The position numbers and the translations under genes are program-made. DNA of 64,000 bases from Terrimonas pollutisoli. Lineage in GTDB: Bacteria > Bacteroidota > Bacteroidia > Chitinophagales > Chitinophagaceae. This document shows, piece after piece, positions 23,306 through 32,437 of the stretch. Location: contig NZ_JARKNA010000019.1 of NCBI RefSeq assembly GCF_029360765.1, positions 1 to 64,000 on the forward strand. Reading direction: 5' to 3'. The notes under the pieces are model-generated. The model searched no databases. It was not told where the DNA came from and saw only the letters and a list, made by a program, of their open reading frames with translations. Numbering within the stretch: the stretch's first letter is position 1; each line of letters opens with the position of its first letter.

Positions 23306-25498
23306 TTAAGGGTTATTTATTTTTTTTAATCCCAGGCTTAGTGTAGCAAAGCCACCTAGCTCAAGATGTTCTACTAAAAATGTATGCCTCCCACCCAGCA
23401 AAAGTTTTATTTTCCTGTGGGGCGATTCATCAAACTTGTATAGTGCCGGGTTCCATTCGTCGATCAATAGCTTTCCATCCACGTATAACCGCACGGCATC
23501 GTCCCATGTTAATCCCAATTCATACTCCCCTTTCTCCAGCACCGCCTCACCTTCAGCAACTGTGATAAATTGCTTGTAGTGATCTTCTGCCTTCAGGCCA
23601 CCCCACCAGGCATAATCCAGCTTTTTAACCTGTTCTTTTTTGATAGGCTGCATTCGCACATTCGGAGGAAAGAGTTCGCCGCTTGTAATCGGGTTGTGAA
23701 CGGTAGTATCGAGGGCAAACCACCTTACCTGGAAATTGACCGGTTGGAAAAATTTACTGAATGAAAATTGGTATGGCTTTCCCGCCGGTATCATTTGTCC
23801 CAATGGCGTTGTGATTCGATCACCGATATATTCCAATTGTATCAAGATATCTGTTTTATCGCCCTGGATTTTAGTAGCTGTAATACTGGAAGGAAATGTG
23901 CCGTTCATTGCAGATATATCTTTCACTCCTTTGAAACTTTTAAGTCTCCATTTTCCTTTTGGCCCCACCAAATCAAATTTTAAAATATCGGTGCTATCAG
24001 TCGGGTTCGTGTTCCAGATAATAGGCGACCGAAAATCATAAGGCCCCCATTCGTTTACCAGGATATTTTTCCGGCCAGCAAGTCTGCCACTGCCCTTAAA
24101 AGGATCATTAGGTTTACTAACTGCTGGAATCGAAATGTCCTTCTCCCCCTCCTCCACTTTTTTCACTAAATCATAATTGATAGCCGTGTCAAGACCAACA
24201 ACTGTCGAATCAGTTTTATAAACCGTATCGCTTCCCGCAATAGTATTGCTAAACACATTCAACCCCTCTGTACGATTGAGATTTAAGACGATCGGATTGC
24301 TATTAAAACTATTGGAAATAATAGTGTAATCATGGCTTTTTGTGTCCCTGTATTTGGCATATCCCCAATTGGCGGGCTGTTCTTTTCTTGCCCAGAGTTT
24401 AATGGCCTCTTTGTCTTTTGAAAAAAGGTTATGCGTAATGGTATTGTTTTGACCATGCTCAATAGCAATAGCAATACGGTTGTCCCGGAACTTATTGTCA
24501 CTAATTGTGGATTCGAAGCTATAACCGCCCCAAATACCGTGATCACATTCGAAAACCCGGTTATCCTTTATGATGTTGCGGCTGAATGTCACTTCAATAC
24601 CATTTGTAGGGGCGTAGGAAAAGTCGTTCCCAATAATCATATTATCGTTGCACCCACCTTTCCCTGTGTCCATGGTGGTTTGTCCCGCCCAAAGAAAGAA
24701 ACCATCTCCCCCGTGCGTAACATTGTTTTTATAAAAAAGATTCCCGCTGCTTTGCTCATACACCAATATACCCGCACTGTCTTGTCCGCGGTTGTAGACT
24801 CCATGACTATACCCTCTTACGTTAAAAATGACGCGGTTATACATCACCTTGTTTCCGCTGCTGCGATACATACCGATGCCGATTCCTGAATTGAACGAAA
24901 AATCATTGTTGTAGATCAAGCCATCGTTACACTCCATCATCATCAATGCGTTTTGCCCTCCTGTCACTTTGCAGCTTGTGATCGTGACAGCACTACAACT
25001 CCGCAAATACATGGCGGCACCATAGCGAAGCCATTCGTCTTTTTCATTTTGATGATAGCTCATCCAGTCAGAAATATCTTCTTTTTCCTGGGTGCTGTTT
25101 AGATGCCTCCGGTAATTATAGCTGAAATCACAATTTTCGAGTGTTAATTTTTCAACGTTAGTGGCTAACAAAGCCACTTTGTATCCCTTTGCCTTTAAAT
25201 TTTTGAGCGTTACATTTTTACTGTTCCTAACTATAAGGCCTATCCCGAAAAATTCATCCGGGTTAAGCTTTTTATTACTTCCTTTCAGTTCAGCATTATT
25301 AAAATCAATGATAATATTATCGCCTTCAACAATAATATTGGACGATTGATTGGAACCTGACGGAGCATCTAATTTATAAATGGCCTTCTTAATTTTTACC
25401 GAACGGGTGATCGTCATTCCTTTTATCAAAACCTTTTCCTGGCCGCGAATTGTTACGTTTAGCAATAGCGAAAGAAAAAAAACAGGAATTGTTTTCAT
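23306..25498 (-). CDS. Exported right-handed beta-helix protein with PA14-like C-terminal domain
   Basis: The 730-residue protein has a signal peptide (residues 1-19) and a NosD-type parallel beta-helix of about residues 55-420, seen as repeated strands (VTLKNLKAKGY, LTLENCDF, VTITSCKV, GLIYNNDFSFN, NKVMYNRVIFN, NLFYKNNVTH). A linker region follows. Residues about 640-725 (EYELGLTWDDAVRLYVDGKLLIDEWN, then LLGGRHTFLVEHLELGGFATLSL) look like a PA14 carbohydrate-binding domain. A polysaccharide lyase-like or scaffold role on the cell surface is possible, but no catalytic residues were recognised. It has no T9SS sorting domain. It sits between rpsJ and the T9SS cargo gene, where the str group is otherwise expected. 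Confidence 0.85.
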   Translation of the reverse strand: MKTIPVFFLSLLLNVTIRGQEKVLIKGMTITRSVKIKKAIYKLDAPSGSNQSSNIIVEGDNIIIDFNNAELKGSNKKLNPDEFFGIGLIVRNSKNVTLKNLKAKGYKVALLATNVEKLTLENCDFSYNYRRHLNSTQEKEDISDWMSYHQNEKDEWLRYGAAMYLRSCSAVTITSCKVTGGQNALMMMECNDGLIYNNDFSFNSGIGIGMYRSSGNKVMYNRVIFNVRGYSHGVYNRGQDSAGILVYEQSSGNLFYKNNVTHGGDGFFLWAGQTTMDTGKGGCNDNMIIGNDFSYAPTNGIEVTFSRNIIKDNRVFECDHGIWGGYSFESTISDNKFRDNRIAIAIEHGQNNTITHNLFSKDKEAIKLWARKEQPANWGYAKYRDTKSHDYTIISNSFNSNPIVLNLNRTEGLNVFSNTIAGSDTVYKTDSTVVGLDTAINYDLVKKVEEGEKDISIPAVSKPNDPFKGSGRLAGRKNILVNEWGPYDFRSPIIWNTNPTDSTDILKFDLVGPKGKWRLKSFKGVKDISAMNGTFPSSITATKIQGDKTDILIQLEYIGDRITTPLGQMIPAGKPYQFSFSKFFQPVNFQVRWFALDTTVHNPITSGELFPPNVRMQPIKKEQVKKLDYAWWGGLKAEDHYKQFITVAEGEAVLEKGEYELGLTWDDAVRLYVDGKLLIDEWNPALYKFDESPHRKIKLLLGGRHTFLVEHLELGGFATLSLGLKKINNP

Positions 25499-25546
25499 TC
25501 GTAAATTTTTGATTTGATTTTGGCCGAATGGAACTTACCATGATAA

Positions 25547-25560
25547 TCCGCCGCGGCGGA
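25547..25560. repeat. Perfect TCCGCCGCGGCGGA palindrome
   Basis: A 14-bp perfect palindrome 48 bp upstream of the beta-helix gene's start codon, in the same family as the copies at 7111, 13194, 17245, 17304, 18348 and 22758. Confidence 0.7.
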
Positions 25561-25677
25561 CCCTAGTGTGATATAATGAAAATTTTATCATGGACGTTTC
25601 ATCATGAATATGAACTTAACCGGGTTAGTGATTCAGCATCAGCGATTCAAGATACAAAAGGGAGGGAAATGAAAAAA

Positions 25678-25693
25678 GGCTCAAGATTGAGCC
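25678..25693 (-). terminator. Terminator-like hairpin upstream of the beta-helix gene
   Basis: On the minus strand GGCTCA / TGAGCC with a 4-nt loop is followed by a T6 run. It terminates transcription from somewhere between 25700 and the T9SS gene's own terminator, where no gene is evident. Confidence 0.6.
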
Positions 25694-25854
25694 CTTAACC
25701 TTTAAGATTTTCGCTTTTCATAAAATGGCTATTGTAGCCTTAATGTCAGGATTTTTAAAAACGGAGTGAGTTCCGGCCGCAAAATCTGCAAAATGAATGC
25801 CATGTTTAGGAAATCTGCTTGATTGAGATTAACTAATTCAACTATTTTAAAAAG

Positions 25855-25882
25855 AAAGTCCTGCTTTTTGAAAACAGGACTT
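25855..25882 (-). terminator. Terminator of the T9SS cargo gene
   Basis: A stem of about 8 bp (AAGTCCTG / CAGGACTT) with a T-rich tail on the minus strand (TTTCTTTTTAAAA) lies 31 bp after the cargo gene's stop. Confidence 0.8.
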
Positions 25883-25912
25883 CTTTCTTTTCTTTTTTTA
25901 GGCATATCTGCG

Positions 25913-28900
25913 CTATAGCTTTATAAACTTGATCACGGCAGGCTGTCCGTTCCTTCTTCTCAGTATGGCAGTATAAAAGCCGTTGGCCAGGTGACCTATA
26001 TTAATGCTGACCGTGGTTTTATTTTTTATAGTAAAGTTGGCCAGTTTCTTCCTTCCGTCCATGTCAAAAATTTCCAGTGTTTCCCAATTGTCCGACAGTT
26101 TCAGCGTATCTATTATGAAGCTACCTCTGGTTGGATTTGGATACAAACGAATACCTAAACTGCTGCCGGGCACAGGATCTATTGCGGTAACGACTGTGTA
26201 TGTAAATCCTGCTAAGGTGGCTGTTCCACCCGGAGTTGTAACACTCACATTACCTGAAGCACCTGATCCGACAACTGCTGTAATGCTTGTTGATGAGTTA
26301 ACTGTAAATGATGTTGCGGCTATTCCTCCAAAGCTTACGGCCGTTGCGCCAGTAAAGTTGGTACCTGTTATTGTTATTGATGCTCCTGCCCCGCCGCTTG
26401 TGGGAGTGAAAGAAGTTATCGTTGGCTGAGGAATAAATGTAAATCCAGCCAGTGTCGCTATGCCTCCTGGCGTAGTAATACTTACGTTCCCTGATGCTCC
26501 AGCTCCAACAACTGCTGTGATGCTTGTTGGTGAATTAACGGTAAAGGATGTTGCGGCTATTCCTCCGAAACTTACTGCTGTCGCCCCGGTAAAGCTGGTA
26601 CCTGTTATTGTTACTGACGCTCCTGCTGCTGCACTCGTAGGTGTGAATGAAGTTATCGTTGGCTGAGGAGTAAATGTAAACCCGGCCATTGTCGCTATAC
26701 CGCCCGGCGTAGTAACACTTACATTTCCTGACGCTCCGACTCCGACAACAGCTGTGATGCTTGTTGCCGAATTAACCGTAAATGATGTGGCGGCTATTCC
26801 TTCGAAACTTACTGCTGTCGCCCCGGTAAAGTTGGTACCTGTTATTGTTACTGACGCTCCTGCTGCGGCACTCGTAGGCGTAAATGAAGTTATCGTTGGC
26901 TGAGGAATAAATGTAAATCCAGCCAGTGTCGCTATGCCTCCTGGCGTAGTAACACTTACATTTCCTGATGCACCTGTACTTACAACTGCTGTAATGCTTG
27001 TTGATGAATTAACCGTAAATGATGCGGCAGCTATTCCTCCGAAGCTTACAGCAGTTGCCCCGGTGAAGTCGGTCCCCGTAATTGTTATTGATGCTCCTGC
27101 TGCAGCACTCGCAGGAGTGAATGAAGTTATCGTTGGCTGAGGAATAAATGTAAATCCAGCCAGTGTCGCTATGCCTCCTGGCGTAGTAACACTTACATTT
27201 CCTGATGCACCTGTACTTACAACTGCTGTAATGCTTGTTGATGAATTAACCGTAAATGATGCGGCAGCTATTCCTCCGAAGCTTACAGCAGTTGCCCCGG
27301 TGAAGTTGGCACCTGTTATGGTTACTGACGCCCCTGCTGCTGCACTCGTAGGTGTAAATGAAGTTATCGTTGGCTGAGTACTATTGACTATTGTTTGCAG
27401 GATATTTGTTTTGACTGGTAAATTAAAATCAAAATAAATTGACGCAGAGTTTTTGATAATATCTCCGGTTGCAAGGCTTGTTTTAGGTTTGACCCGATAA
27501 ATAATATAGCCATGACTCAATGGTTCATTTGCTACGGAATCGACCAATTTTATATTGGAAAATGTCCATTCAATTTGATTTTTATTCTTTATAATTGTTT
27601 TATAAGAATGACTAGCTGCCACCATTTGAAAACTGGCCCAATCCAGTTTATTATCTAAAGTATCTCTCACAAAAATGTTAAACGCCGTATCATTGCCGGT
27701 ATTCTGAAAACGGATGATATAATTGATATACATTCCCTGCGATACCTGTTTGGCAGAAACAAACCCACCCAGATTTTCTGCTTTATCGTTTGGATCATAA
27801 GAAGCGACCACCCATTGTATTACCCTCGCAGTATCGTCTGTGGGATCAATATCTCCAACCGTTGGAGTAATCACAGCCATTGATTCAAGTTTGTCATTGA
27901 TGTTTATGGCTGGCGGCGCCTTCACTGCCAATTTTAGTTGAATTGTTGAAGCCTCAAAAGGTTTTAATGAAGAGTAATTCCATTTAAGTGTATCACCTGC
28001 TGACGAACTAATAGCAGGTATCGCAGATACAAAATTTAATCGGCTGTCTTTTATAAATTTGACTTGTCCCGACGTAATAGTATCGGTACCCTTATTACCA
28101 TATTTAATTAAGTAAGATATTGGGAAACCGGGACGTGCCGGGTTTAATGGAACAGCACTTATTGTCAGATTTCGTTTAGACGGAATTGCTGTTATTGTAA
28201 AATCGGCAATAAAAATCTTATTATAAGCATTTACGTTTACCACTTTAGTCTCAGCAGTAGAGTAGTATGGACTTTGTGAATCATAGGTAACCGTATAAAC
28301 TCCCGTATCAAGACTTAATTGGTATGTGCCGTCAAACGGAACCGTCGCATACTCTTTTCCCGGTTTGACAGCTTTAACTATTCCACCACTAATGGGGCGA
28401 GGATAGATGAGAGTACCATTTAATTCTGCGATAGTGCCCAACTGTACGATGTAACCATCTGTGCTATCACTTCCGCCGTTATTACTTTTACCAAAACCTG
28501 TTACCACATATTTAGCAGGCGAAATAAAATGAGCCCTGGTTGCGAATTCGTTTCTGTTGGTTCCCATTGTCTTCTGCCAAATCAATGCACCATCTTTATT
28601 AACGTTAAGAAGCCATGCATCTGCAGCACCTGCTTTGTTTGTCACATCACCATTAGACGATTCGGTAAATCCGGCTACCAAAAATCCATCTTCTGGCATT
28701 TTATCAACCGAAAACCCTTGTTCGTTCAGTGTTCCCCCAAAACCTTTGGACCAAATTGTATTGCCGTTATTCTTATCAATTTTTATCACCCACAGGTCCG
28801 AATTGCCTTTAATTCCGTTGGACAGAACACTGCCTGATTGTGCATAACCGGTAAGTGTTAAAGAACTATCAGCATTCAATATAATACTCCGGAATTCTTC

Positions 28901-29770
28901 ATTACCGGGGCCACCAATCGCCCTTTGCCATACCAGGTCTCCATCACTGTCAATTTTAAATACCCAGCCATCCGAACCACCGTTATTGCCGGTCAAATCT
29001 CCATTGCTGGACTGAGAAGTGCCGGCAACAATGTAACCGTCGTCATCAGTTGGTAAAATAGAATATGCAAAGTCCTCACCAGTGCCGCCGTAGCACCTCG
29101 CCCACTGAATAGTACTGTTTGCTGCAATTTTTACTACCCATACATCAGCGGAATCGACGCCATGTTTTCCTGTAACCGGGCCATCGTTTGAATTAGTATA
29201 ACCAGTGAGAATAAACCCTCCATCAGAGGTCGGTTGAATACTGTAGGCCCTGTCAACCCCACTGCCGCCATAGGCATTATCCCATATTAATGTGCCGGCG
29301 GCATTGTAAGCAGCTACAATAAAATCAGAAGTCGACTTGCCAAATCCTGCCGCAACATAAAGGCCATCAGGAGATTTGCAAACAGAAGTAAACCCACTAT
29401 TATGGGTGTATAACCCTCCTTTTTCAAGAACACGATTCCAGACTCTGTTTCCAGAGGTGTCTACCATGGCAATCCATGGCCTGCCCTTTAAATTTTTTGA
29501 CAGAGCTTCACTTTTATTAAACCCATAACCCGTATCCACTCCAACGATTACATAATTTCCGTCGGTATGAATTTTACTATCATAAATGAGTTCTTCCGTG
29601 GACGAAAAAGCAGTACCCAGGTATTTCGTGGATACTATACCTGGCGCTTGTGAAAAGCAGAACGTAGCCCAAAAATTGAAAAACAGAATTAAAGAGAAAA
29701 GCAAATAAAACTTAAATGTAAAAATGTCACGGGGAAATCGACTCAAAGAGTAAGGATAAAGTTTAGTCAT
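25913..29770 (-). CDS. Large secreted protein: beta-propeller, DUF7619, five IPT/TIG-like repeats, T9SS sorting domain
   Basis: The 1285-residue protein starts at 29770 with a signal peptide (MTKLYPYSLSRFPRDIFTFK..., core LLFSLILFFNFWATFCFS). Residues about 45-430 are repeated DGGFILTGYTN..., WVVKI..., WQRAIGGPG blades of a beta-propeller. Residues about 640-795 resemble DUF7619 (SYDPNDKAENLGGFVS, YIIRFQNTGNDTAFNIFVRDTL). Five 79-residue Ig-like repeats of the PTITSFTPTSAAAGASVTITG type fill about 799-1193. The last ~80 residues (LYPNPTRGSFIID... GFYTAILRR) are a type A T9SS sorting domain, so it is exported by the type IX system and either released or attached. An upstream in-frame ATG (29806) is possible but less likely. 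Confidence 0.93.
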   Translation of the reverse strand: MTKLYPYSLSRFPRDIFTFKFYLLFSLILFFNFWATFCFSQAPGIVSTKYLGTAFSSTEELIYDSKIHTDGNYVIVGVDTGYGFNKSEALSKNLKGRPWIAMVDTSGNRVWNRVLEKGGLYTHNSGFTSVCKSPDGLYVAAGFGKSTSDFIVAAYNAAGTLIWDNAYGGSGVDRAYSIQPTSDGGFILTGYTNSNDGPVTGKHGVDSADVWVVKIAANSTIQWARCYGGTGEDFAYSILPTDDDGYIVAGTSQSSNGDLTGNNGGSDGWVFKIDSDGDLVWQRAIGGPGNEEFRSIILNADSSLTLTGYAQSGSVLSNGIKGNSDLWVIKIDKNNGNTIWSKGFGGTLNEQGFSVDKMPEDGFLVAGFTESSNGDVTNKAGAADAWLLNVNKDGALIWQKTMGTNRNEFATRAHFISPAKYVVTGFGKSNNGGSDSTDGYIVQLGTIAELNGTLIYPRPISGGIVKAVKPGKEYATVPFDGTYQLSLDTGVYTVTYDSQSPYYSTAETKVVNVNAYNKIFIADFTITAIPSKRNLTISAVPLNPARPGFPISYLIKYGNKGTDTITSGQVKFIKDSRLNFVSAIPAISSSAGDTLKWNYSSLKPFEASTIQLKLAVKAPPAININDKLESMAVITPTVGDIDPTDDTARVIQWVVASYDPNDKAENLGGFVSAKQVSQGMYINYIIRFQNTGNDTAFNIFVRDTLDNKLDWASFQMVAASHSYKTIIKNKNQIEWTFSNIKLVDSVANEPLSHGYIIYRVKPKTSLATGDIIKNSASIYFDFNLPVKTNILQTIVNSTQPTITSFTPTSAAAGASVTITGANFTGATAVSFGGIAAASFTVNSSTSITAVVSTGASGNVSVTTPGGIATLAGFTFIPQPTITSFTPASAAAGASITITGTDFTGATAVSFGGIAAASFTVNSSTSITAVVSTGASGNVSVTTPGGIATLAGFTFIPQPTITSFTPTSAAAGASVTITGTNFTGATAVSFEGIAATSFTVNSATSITAVVGVGASGNVSVTTPGGIATMAGFTFTPQPTITSFTPTSAAAGASVTITGTSFTGATAVSFGGIAATSFTVNSPTSITAVVGAGASGNVSITTPGGIATLAGFTFIPQPTITSFTPTSGGAGASITITGTNFTGATAVSFGGIAATSFTVNSSTSITAVVGSGASGNVSVTTPGGTATLAGFTYTVVTAIDPVPGSSLGIRLYPNPTRGSFIIDTLKLSDNWETLEIFDMDGRKKLANFTIKNKTTVSINIGHLANGFYTAILRRRNGQPAVIKFIKL
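26189..27373 (-). repeat. Five tandem 237-bp coding repeats
   Basis: Five exact-length 237-bp units encode the IPT/TIG-like domains. Marker GTTATCGTTGGCTG recurs at 26415, 26652, 26889, 27126 and 27363. The first two units of the gene (27137-27373 and 26900-27136) are nearly identical in DNA, pointing to a recent duplication; the last is the most diverged. Confidence 0.95.
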
Positions 29771-29855
29771 AGCAGCGTATATAATTTGGGCAATAAAAAT
29801 ATACAATACCCTGAAACTTTTATAGCAAACACGTTAATTTAAAATCATGCACAAA

Positions 29856-29890
29856 CATAAAATCCTGCTTTTAGCAAGCAGGATTTTATG
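29856..29890 (-). terminator. Terminator of fusA
   Basis: A perfect 15-bp stem (CATAAAATCCTGCTT / AAGCAGGATTTTATG, loop TTAGC) lies 16 bp after the second, duplicated stop codon and about 115 bp after the fusA stop. Confidence 0.85.
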
Positions 29891-29905
29891 AATAGAAATT
29901 ATTCC

Positions 29906-30005
29906 TTATGCACTCACCTTCCCCTTCACCTTTGCAATCACTTCCTCAGCAGCCTCACCCTTCCGTCCCTCTCCAAAAGGAGAGGGAAACTACATCGCCA
30001 TTCTA
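29906..30005 (-). repeat. Duplicated fusA 3' end separated by a hairpin repeat
   Basis: Immediately after the fusA stop, the minus strand reads through a CCCTCTCC/GGAGAGGG hairpin (29967-29986) and then encodes AEEVIAKVKGKVSA followed by TAA at 29906-29908, the same as the last residues of EF-G. Nine of the 15 codons including the stop differ from the real 3' end, all synonymously. The copy is not in a start-bearing reading frame of its own. Confidence 0.8.
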
Positions 30006-32150
30006 TTAAGCACTTACTTTGCCTTTAACCTTTGCGATTACTTCCTCAGCTATGTTGTTTGGTGCAGGATTGTAGTGAGAGAACTCCATGGTAGAAGATG
30101 CACGACCAGAGCTCAATGAACGAAGCTGGGTTACATAACCAAACATTTCGCTCAATGGTACTTTAGCTTTAATTACTTCAGCACCTGCTCTTGTATCCAT
30201 ACCTTCCATCATACCACGACGACGGTTAAGGTCACCGGTTACATCACCCATGTATTGCGCAGGCGTGATTACTTCTACTCTCATGATCGGCTCCAGCAAA
30301 ACAGGTTTTGCTTTTCTTGCTGCTTCACGGAAACCTTGCTTAGCACAAAGCTCGAAAGACATCGCATCAGAGTCAACCGCGTGGAAGCTACCGTCAAATA
30401 CACGGATCTTCATATTGTCAACGGGATAGCTGGCCAATACACCGGTAGTCATTGACTGCTCAAATCCTTTTTGTATAGCAGGAACAAATTCACGGGGGAT
30501 AGATCCACCGAAAAGATCGTTCACAAACTGGTAGTTCTTATCAGGATTTTCAGCTTTCCATTCTGCATCTACCGGTCCAAGGCTGAATTGGATGTCGGCA
30601 AATTTACCGCGACCACCCGTTTGCTTTTTCAATGTCTCACGGTGTTCAACTGTGGCATTGAATGCTTCTTTATAAGCCACCTGGGGCGCACCCTGGTTTA
30701 CTTCTACTTTGAACTCACGGCGCATACGATCAATGATGATCTCCAGGTGAAGCTCACCCATACCGCGAAGAATGGTTTGACCGGTATCCTCATCTGTATT
30801 TACACGCAGTGTAGGATCTTCTTCCACCAGTTTAGAAATAGCCATACCCATTTTATCTACGTCAGCCTGTGTTTTTGGTTCTACTGCCACGGCAATAACC
30901 GGCTCAGGGATGAACATATTCTCCAGGGTGATCGGGTGATTTTCATCGCATAAAGTATCACCGGTTTTGATCTCTTTAAAACCAACTGCTGCACCAATAT
31001 CACCAGCTTCGATAAAATCGATTGGGTTTTGTTTGTTGGCAAACATCTTCATGATACGGCTGATACGTTCTTTCTTACCACTTCTTACGTTCAGCACATA
31101 AGAACCGGCATCCAGGTGACCGGAGTAACAACGGAAGAAAGCCAAACGACCCACAAATGGATCGGTCATGATCTTAAAGGCCAATGCTGCAAAAGGCGCC
31201 TTAGGATCAGCTTTACGGGTTTCCTGTTCACCAGTGTCGGGATTTGTACCAACTGTATCAGGAATATCAATCGGTGAAGGCAGGTAACGGCAAACGGCGT
31301 CCAATGCAGTTTGTACCCCTTTATTTTTGAAAGAAGAACCACACATCATTGGAACAATGCTAAGGTCAACTGTTGCTTTACGAATTGCTTCATGGATCTC
31401 ATCTTCGCTGATGCTATTCGGATCTTCAAAAAACTTCTCCATCAGGGTATCATCATACTCAGCCACTGCTTCTACAAGGTTAGCCCTCCATTCTTGTGCT
31501 TCTTCAACCATGTCAGCAGGGATCTCAATTTCATCAAAGGTCATTCCCTCCGTTTCCATATGCCAGATGATACCTTTCATTTTGATCAGGTCTACCACAC
31601 CTTTGAAATTGTCTTCAGCACCGATAGGTAACTGAAGAGGCACTGCTTTAGAACCCAGCATTTCTTTTACCTGCTTTACTACCATCAGGAAGTCAGCACC
31701 CGAGCGATCCATTTTGTTTACGAAACCTATACGGGGGACACCATAACGGTTGGCCTGGCGCCAAACTGTTTCAGACTGGGGCTCAACACCGTCAACCGCT
31801 GAGAACAGGGCGATCAAACCATCCAGTACACGCATAGAACGCTCTACCTCCACAGTAAAGTCCACGTGACCCGGAGTATCAATAATGTTGAAAGAATATT
31901 TTTTGGTGTCGGCAGTTGCTTTACCCAATACGGTCGGGAAATTCCACTGGCAGCTTACGGCAGCCGACGTGATCGTAATACCTCTCTCCTTTTCCTGTTC
32001 CATCCAGTCGGTAGTAGCTGCACCATCATGCACCTCACCAATACGGTGGATCATACCGGTGTAGCGGAGGATACGCTCCGTAGTAGTGGTTTTACCGGCA
32101 TCGATGTGAGCCGCAATACCAAAGTTTCTTTGAAATTTTAAGTCTGCCAT
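30006..32150 (-). CDS. fusA: Translation elongation factor G
   Basis: The 714-residue EF-G drives GTP-dependent translocation. The P-loop AHIDAGKTT, the DTPGHVD switch, NKMD, and GSSFKNKGVQ are the GTPase motifs; the later domains run to the C-terminal NNIAEEVIAKVKGKVSA. Family length is about 700. It is separated from rpsL-rpsG by three genes and from rpsJ by two, though it is on the same strand and in the usual order. The tail is duplicated downstream with other codons. Confidence 0.98.
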   Translation of the reverse strand: MADLKFQRNFGIAAHIDAGKTTTTERILRYTGMIHRIGEVHDGAATTDWMEQEKERGITITSAAVSCQWNFPTVLGKATADTKKYSFNIIDTPGHVDFTVEVERSMRVLDGLIALFSAVDGVEPQSETVWRQANRYGVPRIGFVNKMDRSGADFLMVVKQVKEMLGSKAVPLQLPIGAEDNFKGVVDLIKMKGIIWHMETEGMTFDEIEIPADMVEEAQEWRANLVEAVAEYDDTLMEKFFEDPNSISEDEIHEAIRKATVDLSIVPMMCGSSFKNKGVQTALDAVCRYLPSPIDIPDTVGTNPDTGEQETRKADPKAPFAALAFKIMTDPFVGRLAFFRCYSGHLDAGSYVLNVRSGKKERISRIMKMFANKQNPIDFIEAGDIGAAVGFKEIKTGDTLCDENHPITLENMFIPEPVIAVAVEPKTQADVDKMGMAISKLVEEDPTLRVNTDEDTGQTILRGMGELHLEIIIDRMRREFKVEVNQGAPQVAYKEAFNATVEHRETLKKQTGGRGKFADIQFSLGPVDAEWKAENPDKNYQFVNDLFGGSIPREFVPAIQKGFEQSMTTGVLASYPVDNMKIRVFDGSFHAVDSDAMSFELCAKQGFREAARKAKPVLLEPIMRVEVITPAQYMGDVTGDLNRRRGMMEGMDTRAGAEVIKAKVPLSEMFGYVTQLRSLSSGRASSTMEFSHYNPAPNNIAEEVIAKVKGKVSA

Positions 32151-32209
32151 TTTGTTATTAATTGTGTGTATTTTTTGTTTGACCGGCTTCAGGTCCCTGA
32201 TCAGCGCCT

Positions 32210-32228
32210 GTTGCGTCGCACACTTCAG
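32210..32228 (+). repeat. Dispersed element GTTGCGTCGCACACTTCAG
   Basis: Third copy of the element also found at 6686 and 13251. It lies in the fusA 5' spacer, about 60 bp upstream of the start codon on the transcribed strand. Confidence 0.7.
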
Positions 32229-32286
32229 GGTTCTGGCCGTTTTTCGGCTGTAAATTGACGGGCATAGCTCGCCAATTTTTAGGGCG

Positions 32287-32294
32287 CAAAGGTA
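32287..32294 (-). promoter_or_regulatory. Putative -7 element (TACCTTTG) of fusA
   Basis: The minus-strand octamer TACCTTTG is identical to the -7 elements of the rpsJ and rpsL promoters, but no TTTG lies at the 19-21 nt distance. It is 136 bp before the start codon, so the GTTGCGTCGCAC element would be in the mRNA leader. Confidence 0.55.
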
Positions 32295-32437
32295 GGGGAA
32301 ATCAGCAAAATTTAAAGGATTAAATATTGATTAACCCTGGCTGTGGAAAACTGGTTTCAGCACTAATTTTCAGTCTTGTGATTTTCTTCCCGACAGTAAT
32401 ATCCAGACTTCCAACGCTAAATTATCAACCGTAATTC

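Larger units (their letters stand above)
25499..25912. other. Intergenic region between the beta-helix gene and the T9SS cargo gene
   Basis: The 414-bp gap holds a perfect 14-bp palindrome TCCGCCGCGGCGGA (25547-25560), two terminator-like hairpins on the minus strand (25678-25693 and 25855-25882) about 160 bp apart, and no convincing protein-coding frame. A small RNA between the two hairpins is possible but not shown. Confidence 0.5.
32151..32437. other. fusA upstream spacer
   Basis: The 287-bp gap between fusA and the SNF2 gene contains the GTTGCGTCGCACACTTCAG element (32210-32228), the fusA -7 element (32287-32294), and no other feature that could be supported. Confidence 0.6.

Noticed and set aside
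26189..27373. CRISPR array
   Set aside because: The 237-bp repeats are continuous, coding, and have no spacers; unit length is too long for CRISPR.
26460..27377. Plus-strand open frames of about 68 residues repeated in the 237-bp array
   Set aside because: They are the antisense shadow of the coding repeats. The minus frame has a signal peptide, domains and sorting tail; the plus frames have none and recur only because the DNA repeats.
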